Positions 1 to 6,301 of a DNA stretch of 27,054 nt are shown here, piece after piece (the first letter of the stretch is position 1; every line of letters begins with the position of its first letter). The notes below the pieces were generated by a model, which was not told the origin of the DNA, searched no databases, and saw only the letters and a list, made by a program, of their open reading frames with translations. The DNA lies in contig JBDRGO010000010.1 of assembly GCA_043817715.1 (NCBI GenBank), positions 1-27,054 on the forward strand, read 5' to 3'. The stretch comes from JAFGBZ01 sp043817715 (GTDB lineage Archaea > Iainarchaeota > Iainarchaeia > Iainarchaeales > JAFGBZ01). A program made the translations under genes and the position numbers.

Positions 1-215
1 TCAAATCCTGAAGCGTTTTTCTGCGCTTCAAACATGTACTGCGTTAAATAAACCGCTTTATCCGCAATAATCAAATCCTTTGTTCCCTGTTTTGTATGGA
101 TTTTAATTTTAGTGAATCCATTAGGCAGGCGCTGGATTTTATTGATGAATCCATTCACCAGCTCTTTTTGCAGAAAATCCAAATGGGAAGCCAAAGCAAT
201 ATTAGTTAATTCCAT
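1..215 (-). CDS. rqcH: RqcH/NFACT-family protein, N-terminal fragment (runs off the window)
   Basis: Partial gene read on the minus strand; 71 codons are visible from ATG at 215 and the rest lies left of base 1. The start MELTNIALASHLDFLQKELV, followed by NGFINKIQRLPNGFTKIKI and then KDLIIADKAVYLTQY, matches the layout of the NFACT-N domain: a helix, a G-[RK]-x-[DN]-K-I strand, and the LLI...A-hydrophobic-L-T segment. Family members (archaeal NEMF/RqcH, bacterial FbpA-like) bind peptidyl-tRNA on stalled 60S/50S subunits in ribosome quality control. The start is supported by an AGAGGT ribosome-binding site at 224-229, eight bases upstream. It is transcribed away from coaBC. The family call rests on recall of the N-terminal pattern over only 71 residues, so it is likely but not certain. 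Confidence 0.68.
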   Translation of the reverse strand, partial: MELTNIALASHLDFLQKELVNGFINKIQRLPNGFTKIKIHTKQGTKDLIIADKAVYLTQYMFEAQKNASGF

Positions 216-260
216 TTGATTTTACCTCTTTGCACTCTTATTTATTGCTTTTTACTAGTA

Positions 261-267
261 TTTTAAA
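261..267 (+). promoter_or_regulatory. TATA-like box for coaBC
   Basis: TTTTAAA lies in the 61-bp gap between the divergent rqcH-like gene and coaBC. Its centre is about 28 bp before ATG 292 but only about 13 bp before ATG 277. If the transcript is leaderless, as seems common here, this spacing favours the second ATG. Confidence 0.4.
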
Positions 268-291
268 CCTTTTCTTATGGGAATTAATTTT

Positions 292-1542
292 ATGCATCCT
301 TCCCTTAAAATCACTGGCTCTAAAAGCAATTCCTTGAAAGGAAAACACATAGTTATTGCTTTAACCGGTTCGGTTGCAGTTTACAAAGCAATTGATTTAA
401 TCCGTGAATTAATGCGTTATGGTGCGGAAATTGACTGCATTATGAGCAAAAGTGCCTGTGAATTAATTTCGCCTGAATTAATTCATTTTGCTTCAGGAAA
501 AAAGCCATTGCTTTATGTAAGCGGTGAAATTGAGCATGTGCAATTAGTTGGAAAGGGCGGGAATGCTGATTTATTCTTAATCTGCCCTGCAACTGCTTCT
601 TCAATTTCAAAATTAGCGCAAGGCATTGGAGATGAAATTGTTTCATTGTTCGGGTTGACTGCATTAGGTTCAAAGAAAAAAATTTTAATTGTTCCTGCAA
701 TGCATGAAGCAATGAATGAAAATCCTTTTGTAAAAGAGAACATTGAAAAACTGAAAAAGGAAGGAATTCAATTTGTTGAGCCAAAAATCGAGGATTCAAA
801 AGCAAAATTTCCTGAATTTAAGGAAATAATTTTAGAAATTAAAAAATCATTTGCTTTGCAAAAACTTAATGGAAAAAAATTTCTTGTAATTAACGGCCCA
901 AGCCAAGAGCAAATTGATTCAGTGCGGGTAATCACAAACAATTCTTCAGGAAAAACAGGGAATTTGATTGCGGAAGAATTATTCATCCGCGGGGCAAAGG
1001 TTTCAATGGTTTCTTCAAAAGAAAAGCCGTTTTCTAATCCAGAATTTGAATTCATTGAAGCAAAAACATTTCAAGAATTTTTTGATAAAACAATGAATGC
1101 ATTGAATGAAGCAAAAAAAACGAATTCTTTTTTTGATGCAGTAATTGTTCCGGCAGCATTAAGTGATTTTTTTATTAAAGAAAATTCAAAAACAAAAAAA
1201 ACAAAATTCCCTTCAAATAAAAAAATTTCTTCAAGGGAAAAATTTTCTTTGAATTTAATTCCAAACAAAAAATTAATTCAAGAAATACGAGAAAATTATT
1301 CAAATTTATTCATTTGTTCTTTTAAAGCAGAAACAGGAAAAAATGAAAATGAATTAATTGAATTAGGAAAAAAAATAATCAAAGAGAAAAAAATGGATTT
1401 AATTGTTTTGAATGATTCTAATGCATTTGGTTCTAATGAAAATAGTGTTTTAATTGTTTCGCGGAAAAAATCAGTGAAAGCAAAAGGAAAAAAAGAATTA
1501 ATTGCGGAAAAAATTGTTGGGGAAATTACGCGAATTCTTTAG
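292..1542 (+). CDS. coaBC: Bifunctional phosphopantothenoylcysteine decarboxylase / phosphopantothenate-cysteine ligase
   Basis: Makes 4'-phosphopantetheine for coenzyme A: the C-terminal half joins phosphopantothenate to cysteine and the N-terminal flavin half decarboxylates the product. Visible in the N-terminal half are IVIALTGSVAVYKAIDLIREL (FMN fold start), IEHVQL (catalytic His region), CPATASSISKLAQGIGDEI and PAMHEAMNENP. The C-terminal half has the ligase signature LVINGPSQEQIDSVRVITNNSSGK and later ICSFKAETG...LIVLND. PAMH instead of bacterial PxMN, and no bacterial ACG..GRM loop, agree with archaeal CoaBC proteins as I remember them (for example the Methanocaldococcus one), so this is a subtype trait, not decay. 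The upstream in-frame ATG at 277 would add five residues; ATG 292 (MHPSLK) is preferred because of the TATA-like box at 261-267 and because MHP is a common start of archaeal homologues. The last few codons after 1524 may come from an inserted cassette. Confidence 0.9.
   Translation: MHPSLKITGSKSNSLKGKHIVIALTGSVAVYKAIDLIRELMRYGAEIDCIMSKSACELISPELIHFASGKKPLLYVSGEIEHVQLVGKGGNADLFLICPATASSISKLAQGIGDEIVSLFGLTALGSKKKILIVPAMHEAMNENPFVKENIEKLKKEGIQFVEPKIEDSKAKFPEFKEIILEIKKSFALQKLNGKKFLVINGPSQEQIDSVRVITNNSSGKTGNLIAEELFIRGAKVSMVSSKEKPFSNPEFEFIEAKTFQEFFDKTMNALNEAKKTNSFFDAVIVPAALSDFFIKENSKTKKTKFPSNKKISSREKFSLNLIPNKKLIQEIRENYSNLFICSFKAETGKNENELIELGKKIIKEKKMDLIVLNDSNAFGSNENSVLIVSRKKSVKAKGKKELIAEKIVGEITRIL
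1501..1524 (+). repeat. 24-bp direct repeat, left copy (inside the coaBC 3' end)
   Basis: Perfect 24-base match to 2176-2199 (begins ATTGCGG, ends GGGGAA). It encodes IAEKIVGE in the coaBC frame. The matches stop abruptly on both sides (bases 1500/2175 and 1525/2200 differ). The complementary strand carries a run of six T, just past the stop of the minus-strand regulator, so it could also serve as that gene's terminator. Confidence 0.85.
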
Positions 1543-1867
1543 CGATTGTTTTTGGTTTTGCCGTGGCTTCAATTTTTTCCATTGATTTTTTCATCAAATT
1601 ATTGTCTAATTCAATTAATTTCTGCACTGCGGGATTTTCCATATTTAATTTATACATATCTGCTTTTCCCGATTTTCTTGTGAAAACAATTATTTTTTCT
1701 TCTTTCAGATGTTTCCACAGCCCCTCCAATGTATTCCATGCAATATCCGCATTTCTTGAAATGTCTTTTTTGGAATAATCAAATTCCCTGCATTCAATCA
1801 GAAAATCCATTACCCTGATTAAAGGGTAATCTCCAAAGAATTCCGCAAATAAACTTTTGTCAGCCAT
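1526..1867 (-). CDS. Small winged-helix DNA-binding protein (probable transcriptional regulator)
   Basis: 113 residues, typical of single-domain archaeal winged-helix regulators. FGDYPLIRVMDFLIE begins helix 1, SKKDISRNADIAWNTLEGLWKHL looks like the helix-turn-helix with recognition helix, and EEKIIVFTRKSGKADMYKLN is the beta wing. The C-terminal helix ends in a Lys/Ala-rich tail. It probably binds DNA as a dimer; the target is unknown. The start ATG at 1867 has no clear ribosome-binding site and lies about 26 bp from a TTTAAA box at 1890-1895, as expected for a leaderless transcript. Its stop overlaps the coaBC stop region by 17 bp in convergent orientation and sits one base inside the left 24-bp repeat. 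It is divergent to the 83-aa gene and shares its promoter region. Self-regulation or control of that neighbour is a guess from layout only. Confidence 0.72.
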   Translation of the reverse strand: MADKSLFAEFFGDYPLIRVMDFLIECREFDYSKKDISRNADIAWNTLEGLWKHLKEEKIIVFTRKSGKADMYKLNMENPAVQKLIELDNNLMKKSMEKIEATAKPKTIAKEFA

Positions 1868-1889
1868 AAATAAACATTCAATAGGAAAG

Positions 1890-1895
1890 TTTAAA
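1890..1895. promoter_or_regulatory. Symmetric TTTAAA box shared by two divergent leaderless genes
   Basis: TTTAAA is its own reverse complement and sits in the 53-bp gap between the regulator (ATG 1867) and the 83-aa gene (ATG 1921). Its centre is about 25.5 bp from one start and 28.5 bp from the other. Neither gene has a clear ribosome-binding site, so one box may direct leaderless transcription both ways. Confidence 0.45.
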
Positions 1896-1920
1896 TTATT
1901 TTACTTTATAGTTTTAACTT

Positions 1921-2172
1921 ATGAAACTTTCTCAGTTTGAGTTAAGAAGGTTTATTTTGCGTAAAATGGTCAGAAGACAGCTTTGGGGAGGAAAACACAG
2001 CGCTTTTGATAATATTCCAAAAGGTTTTCCTAAAGAGCAATGGAAAGATATTAAGATTGAACTGAAGAATCTCATTAAGGAAGGGTTCATAATTGAAAAG
2101 CATACCTGTTATGGTCTGCATGTTTCATTGAATGTTAAATTTAAAGCAGAAATTGAGAAAATAATTTTTTGA
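1921..2172 (+). CDS. Uncharacterised 83-aa archaeal protein
   Basis: Small, basic, soluble protein of the form MKLSQFELRRFILRKMVRRQ, then LWGGKH, then GFPKEQWKDIKIELKNLIKEGFIIEKHTCYGLHVSLN. I recall similar short proteins in several archaea, with conserved LWGGKH and a C-terminal YG.xVSLN segment, but no known function. The helix-helix-strand order with KEGFIIEK and a final beta hairpin resembles a compact winged-helix fold, so nucleic-acid binding is possible. ATG 1921 has no ribosome-binding site and fits leaderless expression from the box at 1890-1895. Its stop is three bases before the right 24-bp repeat (2176). It is divergent from the winged-helix gene, and together they fill the interval between the repeats. 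Confidence 0.68.
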   Translation: MKLSQFELRRFILRKMVRRQLWGGKHSAFDNIPKGFPKEQWKDIKIELKNLIKEGFIIEKHTCYGLHVSLNVKFKAEIEKIIF

Positions 2173-2175
2173 TTG

Positions 2176-2199
2176 ATTGCGGAAAAAATTGTTGGGGAA
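2176..2199 (+). repeat. 24-bp direct repeat, right copy
   Basis: Identical to 1501-1524, 675 bp further on. The left copy codes for the CoaBC C-terminus; this copy is in intergenic DNA. Confidence 0.85.
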
Positions 2200-2235
2200 T
2201 TAATTGAATTGATTGGCACCGGAAGTCTACTCTAG
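2176..2235 (+). pseudogene. Possible displaced 3' end of coaBC
   Basis: Starting with the right repeat, an open frame of 19 codons reads IAEKIVGE then LIELIGTGSLL and a TAG stop. The first eight residues equal those of CoaBC at 1501-1524. There is no start codon or ribosome-binding site. One reading is that this is the original coaBC tail, cut off when a small cassette inserted at the repeat. It could also be a chance open frame behind a duplicated segment. Confidence 0.35.
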
Positions 2236-2240
2236 TTTTG

Positions 2241-2248
2241 TTTTTAAA
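2241..2248 (+). promoter_or_regulatory. TATA-like box for the homing endonuclease gene
   Basis: TTTTTAAA is centred about 25 bp upstream of ATG 2270, with no ribosome-binding site between, so a leaderless transcript is likely. No clear TATA box lies at the expected place before the downstream tRNA, so this promoter might also feed the tRNA. Confidence 0.4.
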
Positions 2249-2269
2249 CAAAGTTTTTTTTATTAATGT

Positions 2270-3280
2270 ATGGTTTTGAATTTGTTCGATTTGCATGACT
2301 CTGTTACTGATTTTAATTTGAGGCAATGCATTAGAGTTTACACGATTACTCCAAAATTTGCTTTTGCTTCAACAAGAAAAAACAAAAAGGCATTAATTAT
2401 TGTTAATTTGTTAAGACAAATAAATTTTAAATTAACAAAAAAAGACCCTTTTTGGAAAGAGAAATGGATTAAATTAATTCCTTATAAACTAAAGAAATCA
2501 ACTTTAAAAGACTGGTTTTTAGGGAGAGTTTCAATCCCTTTGGTGGCTTTAGATAAACTTAAATTTTTTGATTGTAATGAGGAATTAAGCGAAATTTTGG
2601 ATAATATAGAATATGTCTCTAATACTACTGGAAATGTAGTGAAAATTCCTATTTCTCTTTGTCCTGACCTTATTTATTTATCTGGCTTAATTTTAGGGGA
2701 TGGTTGCTTGACTGCTGTAAAAGTAAAAAGGAGAAATAGTATAAAATATTCTTATAGAATTTCAATAGCTGGAAAAAACAAACATTTTTTTGAGCTCAAA
2801 ATTGTTCCTTTAGTTAGAAATATTTTTCAAAAAGAATGCAGTTTAAGATATGAAAGAGGGGCATGGAATTTAATTATTAATAGTAAAGCAATTTATAGAT
2901 TTTTTACAAAAATTATTGGCATTTCTTCAGGAAAGAAAAGCATAAATGCAAGAATTCCTGATTTAATAAAATTACTTCCTTCTTTTGAATCCTTGCCGTT
3001 TTTAGCAGGATTAATTGATAGCGATATAGGCCGACATGGACATGGTTTAGGATGCACTTTCAGAAGCAAAAAACTGGTTCTAGATTTGTTAGTTTTTTTG
3101 TCAAAATTGGGGATTACTGCTAGGCATTATGGTACACATTATAAATCAAAAAAATACGAACAAAATGACTTTACAATCCCTAAAAACCAAATAAAATCTT
3201 TAAAAGACGTTCTAGAGAAAAATTACTTACCCAAGCAAGATGAAAGAATTTTGGCAATTAATGAATTGGCGGGGATGTGA
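2270..3280 (+). CDS. LAGLIDADG homing endonuclease, double motif
   Basis: 336 residues. Two LAGLIDADG motifs are visible: LSGLILGDG at residues 137-145 and LAGLIDSDI at 245-253, each keeping the metal-binding acidic residue (Asp144, Asp252), so the protein may be active as a monomer. The ~130 residues before the first motif (NLLRQINFKLTKKDPFWKEKW, then LKKSTLKDWFLGRVSIP) resemble the helix-turn-helix-like front part of archaeal free-standing LAGLIDADG proteins. Homing enzymes cut an allele lacking their element and spread by repair. No intron or intein exons are recognisable on either side. The gene ends GCG GGG ATG TGA, which are nucleotides 1-12 of the mature tRNA-Leu. Composition is A/T-rich like its neighbours, so a recent foreign origin is not obvious. 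Confidence 0.85.
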   Translation: MVLNLFDLHDSVTDFNLRQCIRVYTITPKFAFASTRKNKKALIIVNLLRQINFKLTKKDPFWKEKWIKLIPYKLKKSTLKDWFLGRVSIPLVALDKLKFFDCNEELSEILDNIEYVSNTTGNVVKIPISLCPDLIYLSGLILGDGCLTAVKVKRRNSIKYSYRISIAGKNKHFFELKIVPLVRNIFQKECSLRYERGAWNLIINSKAIYRFFTKIIGISSGKKSINARIPDLIKLLPSFESLPFLAGLIDSDIGRHGHGLGCTFRSKKLVLDLLVFLSKLGITARHYGTHYKSKKYEQNDFTIPKNQIKSLKDVLEKNYLPKQDERILAINELAGM

Positions 3281-3352
3281 GAGCGGTCAAATCAGCAGCG
3301 TTCAGGGCGCTGTGCCTTAGTGGCTACGGGGGTTCGAATCCTCCTCTCCGCA
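3269..3352 (+). tRNA. tRNA-Leu, anticodon CAG
   Basis: A complete class II tRNA of 84 nt folds by hand. The acceptor GCGGGGA (3269-3275) pairs with TCTCCGC (3345-3351, one G-T). The D stem is TGA/TCA with an 11-nt loop GAGCGGTCAAA, typical of tRNA-Leu. The anticodon stem CAGCG/CGCTG (3296-3300, 3308-3312) holds the loop TTCAGGG, anticodon CAG at 3303-3305. The long variable arm has a GCC/GGC stem, and the T arm is GGGGG-TTCGAAT-CCTCC. The discriminator is A; CCA is not encoded. There is no intron. The 5' 12 nt are also the last codons and stop of the homing endonuclease. No TATA box is evident just upstream, so transcription may start before the endonuclease gene and be matured by RNase P. 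Confidence 0.92.
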
Positions 3353-3447
3353 ACCGTCACGCCGGTTGGCGGGCGTGCACTGCTTTCAGCAGTGCTTGCT
3401 CGCTCAGTTTGCACGCGAGCACTATCTTCGCTTCGCTCGATAGAGCG
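3353..3447. repeat. GC-rich cluster of hairpins behind tRNA-Leu
   Basis: About 95 bp with far higher GC than its surroundings. Stems seen directly: ACGCC/GGCGT (3358-3362, 3371-3375); a perfect 7-bp stem GCACTGC/GCAGTGC with loop TTTCA (3377-3395); a 7-bp stem TGCTCGC/GCGAGCA (3397-3403, 3415-3421); and CGCTC-GATA-GAGCG (3434-3447). Hairpin-rich patches of this look are often dispersed repeats in small archaeal and CPR genomes, but it could also be a structured RNA cotranscribed with the tRNA. It carries no believable coding region. Confidence 0.6.
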
Positions 3448-3460
3448 TAAAGCATTGTGT

Positions 3461-3489
3461 GCAAAAGAAAAACGCTTTTTTGCTTTTGC
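3461..3489 (+). terminator. Hairpin with T6 run, probable end of the tRNA transcript
   Basis: GCAAAAG (3461-3467) pairs with CTTTTGC (3483-3489), and a run of six T lies at 3476-3481. It is about 110 nt past the tRNA 3' end. If used, the primary transcript would contain the hairpin cluster. Confidence 0.4.
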
Positions 3490-3563
3490 AAAAAAGAAAA
3501 GCACATTTGCAAAAAAAAGGAATTCGCTTAAATTGAAATCCAAAAAAATACTGAAGGAATAAA

Positions 3564-3917
3564 ATGGTTTGGAAAAAAAGTTTCAAAGAAGGCAAGGAAC
3601 TGGTTTTGGTTACCTGCTCTAATTCCGGAAACCCTAATGCCAATATAGTTATTTCTCTGGGGTTTATTGAAGATAAATTATTGATGGCTGACTGCCAGAT
3701 GAAAACAACAATTAAAAACCTTAAAGAAAATAAAAGAATTGCTGTGATTGGCGGTTACTATAGAATAAACGGCATTGCTGAATTATCTGATTCTGGAAAA
3801 TACTTTGATATTTGCGCTGAAAAAAGCAAAGGCTACAAAGTTAAAAATGCAGTTCTTGTTAATATAAAAAAAGTCTTTGATTTGGATAAGCAAAAAACAG
3901 AATTTGCCGGGCTTTAA
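3564..3917 (+). CDS. Pyridoxamine 5'-phosphate oxidase-like flavin-binding protein
   Basis: 117 residues, the size of a minimal PNPOx-like split-barrel protein. The pattern fits the family: ELVLVTCSNSGNPNANIVISLGFIEDKLLMADCQMKTTIKNLKENKRIAVIGG, i.e. strand with 'T....G.P....V', strand ending in D, then K...NL..N..VAV, followed by YYRINGIAELSDSGKYFD and a closing strand. Such proteins bind FMN (or F420/haem in cousins) as homodimers; the substrate cannot be told. The start ATG has AAGGA (3554-3558) at good spacing. It lies alone between the tRNA hairpins and a convergent small gene. The stop is 41 bp from the end of the convergent gene. Confidence 0.75.
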   Translation: MVWKKSFKEGKELVLVTCSNSGNPNANIVISLGFIEDKLLMADCQMKTTIKNLKENKRIAVIGGYYRINGIAELSDSGKYFDICAEKSKGYKVKNAVLVNIKKVFDLDKQKTEFAGL

Positions 3918-3958
3918 TTAATGGCTTAATTTGGCGGAAATCAATCAGCTGAAAAGAA

Positions 3959-4174
3959 TTAAGCATATTTTTCTTTTAATTTTGCTGCAGGAATGTTTTT
4001 TGTGTATGCGTCTCTTTTTCTTTTCGCCCATGCTTTTAACCTTGTTTTTGCATTTCTTGCTTTTTCCAGCCCCCAGCCGAAAGGATGTTTTGCATACCAT
4101 TTAATTGTGTGAAAAACCCCGCCTTTTTCTTCAGGGCTAGGTGAAACCGGCGTGTGACTTTTTGGTCTTCCCAT
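3959..4174 (-). CDS. Small basic protein of unknown function, downstream of pgk
   Basis: 71 residues, strongly basic (MGRPKSHTPVSPSPEEKGG, then a Trp- and Lys/Arg-rich helix WGLEKARNAKTRLKAWAKRKRD). No signal peptide or membrane segment. No family recognised; the charge suggests nucleic-acid or ribosome contact, but this is only a guess. It follows pgk by 15 bp on the same strand and has its own GTGA ribosome-binding site (complement of 4181-4184) six bases before the ATG, which supports it as a real gene in an operon with pgk. Confidence 0.62.
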   Translation of the reverse strand: MGRPKSHTPVSPSPEEKGGVFHTIKWYAKHPFGWGLEKARNAKTRLKAWAKRKRDAYTKNIPAAKLKEKYA

Positions 4175-4189
4175 TTTTTTTCACTCTAT

Positions 4190-5395
4190 TTACTTATCTT
4201 TGCCTTTCTTTTTAATTATTTCTAATCCCGGCAATGTTTCTCCTGCAAGGTAATTCAGCAGTGCTTTTCCTGCTAAGCTCATTTGGTTGAAGTCATTTGG
4301 CAATAATCCGAACATTTGAAGGGCTTTTTCCGTGTCCCCGCCCCCAATAATGCTGAATGTTCTTGAAAAGGCAATGCATTCAAGGATTTTTTTTGTCCCT
4401 AATGCAAACCCGTTTTTTTCAAACATTCCCATCGGGCCGTTAAAAACAGTTAAATCGCTTTTTTTAATTATTTTTTTGAATTCCTCAATTGAATTCCATC
4501 CAATGTCATAAGTCATTTCATCTGAAGGAAGCTTTTTTACTGGAAGCTCTTCCCTTTTTCCTTCATTGTTTTCAATTCCCATATCAATCGGCAGAATGAT
4601 TTTTCCGTCAAATTTCTGCATTACTTGCTTTGCTTTTGGAATGAATTCAGTGAATTTTTTTTCTTCCAGAAATTTGTCTTTTGCCCCGAAATTAATTCCT
4701 TTTGCTTTCAGGAACACTTCCCCTAAAATTCCTCCAAGAATTACTTTGTCTGCTTTTTTGTTTGAAAGCATTTTTTCAATTATTTCAATTGAGTCCTTTA
4801 CTTTTGCCCCGCCTAAAACCAGCAGTTTTGATTCCTTTATTTTTTCAATTGACTGCAGTGCATCTAAATCCCTTTGAAGCACCGGCCCGACAAAAGAAGG
4901 CAAAGCATAGCCGAATCCCACAACGCTTGCATGGTTTCTGTGGCAGACGCTTAATGCATCCTGGACAAAATAATCCCCTAAAGGAATTAATTTTTTCACA
5001 AATCCCTGTGATGCATGCTCTTTCGGGGAAAGTTTTTCGGTTTCTTCTTTTTGAAACCTTACATTATCCATTAAAATTATTTCCCCGTTCTTCATGTTTT
5101 TTATTGCATTAACATAATCTTCATTCCATTTCACAAACTTAACCGGCTTGTCAATTAATTTTTGAATTAATTTTGCATGCCTGTTTAAGTCAACAAAACT
5201 GCTTTCTCCTGGGCGGCCCTGATGCGAGAAAACAACTGTTTTGGCTTCTTCTTCTGTTAAAAAATAAATGGTTTTTGCGTGCTCCCTGATTCTTGAGCTT
5301 AATGCAACCCTGTTGGCAATAATGGTTGAATTCAAATCAGCCCTTAAAAAAACGGTTTTTCCCTTCAATTCAGCGTTATAAATAGATTCAAACAC
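4190..5395 (-). CDS. pgk: Phosphoglycerate kinase
   Basis: Transfers phosphate between 1,3-bisphosphoglycerate and ADP in lower glycolysis (reversible in gluconeogenesis). 401 residues, normal length. Motifs: RADLNSTI (18-25), SHQGRPG (57-63), LMDNVRF (108-114), QDALSVCHRNHAS (145-157), LGGAKVKDSI (194-203), and near the C-terminus NGPMGMFE and GGGDTEKAL, then GKALLNYLAGETLPGLE. The substrate-binding Asn of bacterial RADFN is Asn22 here, and the Arg/His contacts are kept. The divergence from bacterial motifs (DLN for DFN, HQGRP for HLGRP) is in line with archaeal enzymes. The start is GTG at 5395, preceded by an AGGGTTGAG stretch. It is divergent from the phosphoglucose isomerase gene and probably cotranscribed with the small basic gene. 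Confidence 0.95.
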   Translation of the reverse strand: MFESIYNAELKGKTVFLRADLNSTIIANRVALSSRIREHAKTIYFLTEEEAKTVVFSHQGRPGESSFVDLNRHAKLIQKLIDKPVKFVKWNEDYVNAIKNMKNGEIILMDNVRFQKEETEKLSPKEHASQGFVKKLIPLGDYFVQDALSVCHRNHASVVGFGYALPSFVGPVLQRDLDALQSIEKIKESKLLVLGGAKVKDSIEIIEKMLSNKKADKVILGGILGEVFLKAKGINFGAKDKFLEEKKFTEFIPKAKQVMQKFDGKIILPIDMGIENNEGKREELPVKKLPSDEMTYDIGWNSIEEFKKIIKKSDLTVFNGPMGMFEKNGFALGTKKILECIAFSRTFSIIGGGDTEKALQMFGLLPNDFNQMSLAGKALLNYLAGETLPGLEIIKKKGKDK

Positions 5396-5452
5396 TTTCT
5401 CAACCCTTAATCCAAAAGCAATACATTCTAATTAAAATAAATTAGTGATTAA

Positions 5453-5467
5453 TTTAATAAATATAAG
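5453..5467 (+). promoter_or_regulatory. TATA-like box for the cupin isomerase gene
   Basis: TTTAATAAATATAAG lies in the 101-bp divergent gap between pgk and pgi, about 35-40 bp before ATG 5497. This leaves room for a short leader carrying the GTGA ribosome-binding site at 5488-5491. Confidence 0.35.
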
Positions 5468-5496
5468 TAAAACAAAAAAAACTTAAAGTGAATAAA

Positions 5497-6273
5497 ATGA
5501 TTGATTTAACTAAAAACTGCGGGTTTCCGGTTTATTTAAATGAAAAGAAATTGTTTTTTCCTTCTGAAACCAAGCAGATAATTCCTGATATTAGGACAAT
5601 TAAGCAAATGCAGTCTGTGCTAAGAACACCTAAAAGCGAATGGCCAAATGAATGCTATTACATGTACCGCGGAGTGAATGCATTAAAGGATGAAAAAAAA
5701 ATTAATTCAATTCAATTAAGATTTGATTTAACTGTAATTCCCCCTGCATTGCTTGGAGAAGAATTCAACAAGACTTTCGGGCATTTTCATCCGAAAAATT
5801 CAGCCGGAACTTATTTCCCTGAAATTTATGAAGTGATTTCAGGAAAAGCGCTTTATTTACTGCAAAAAACTGATGGAGCAGAATTTTATGCAGTTAATGC
5901 AAAGCAAGGGCAGAAATTAATCATTCCCCCGGGTTTTGGGCATGTAACAATTAATCCTTCATTGGATGAAGTATTGGTTATGGCGAATTGGATTGAAAAA
6001 AATTTCAAATCAGATTACGGCAACATAAAAGAAAACCACGGGGCAATGCATTACTTTACCCATTATGGATTTGAAGAAAACATGAATTACGCAGAGCACG
6101 TGAAAGCAAAAGAATTAAATGCAGTTGAATTTCCGAAATTATCCGTTACAAAAAAGCCAATGTATTTAGAAGGAATTTCAAATCCTGAAAAATTTGATTG
6201 GTTAGTTAAGCCGGAAGAATATGGAAAAGAATTCAAGGAATATTTGAAGGAATTAATTAAAAAAAAAGCATAA
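5497..6273 (+). CDS. pgiA: Cupin-type glucose-6-phosphate isomerase
   Basis: Interconverts glucose 6-phosphate and fructose 6-phosphate with a single metal ion; this cupin form is characteristic of archaea. The metal and sugar motif is clear: TFGHFHPKN (His96, His98), FPEIYEVISGKALYLLQ (Glu109 or Glu112), GQKLIIPPGFGHVTINPS (His149). Length is 258 residues versus about 190 in the classical Pyrococcus enzyme; the extra is a ~45-residue N-terminal arm and a C-terminal extension (EFPKLSVTKKPMYLEG to the Lys-rich end). ATG 5497 is chosen over the in-frame GTG at 5488 because that GTG belongs to a GTGA ribosome-binding site five bases upstream, the same arrangement seen at 6388 and 19058. It is divergent to pgk and near gap. 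Confidence 0.92.
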   Translation: MIDLTKNCGFPVYLNEKKLFFPSETKQIIPDIRTIKQMQSVLRTPKSEWPNECYYMYRGVNALKDEKKINSIQLRFDLTVIPPALLGEEFNKTFGHFHPKNSAGTYFPEIYEVISGKALYLLQKTDGAEFYAVNAKQGQKLIIPPGFGHVTINPSLDEVLVMANWIEKNFKSDYGNIKENHGAMHYFTHYGFEENMNYAEHVKAKELNAVEFPKLSVTKKPMYLEGISNPEKFDWLVKPEEYGKEFKEYLKELIKKKA

Positions 6274-6301
6274 AAAAAATTTAATTAAAATGCAAAGAAA
6301 T

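Noticed and set aside
292..1542. CoaBC as a decayed decarboxylase because PxMN and the Cys loop are absent
   Set aside because: PAMH and the altered loop match archaeal CoaBC proteins as I remember them, and the frame is intact.
2270..3352. Homing endonuclease as the body of a tRNA intron
   Set aside because: The tRNA is complete and contiguous at 3269-3352, no 5' half lies upstream of the endonuclease, and I see no bulge-helix-bulge at the borders.
3320..3562. 80-codon open frame over the tRNA 3' half and hairpin block (and its opposite-strand partner 3292-3543)
   Set aside because: Overlaps a well-folded tRNA and inverted repeats, and has no ribosome-binding site; such frames commonly arise from GC-rich hairpin repeats.
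5488..5490. GTG 5488 as start of the cupin isomerase
   Set aside because: This GTG is part of the GTGA ribosome-binding site of ATG 5497.
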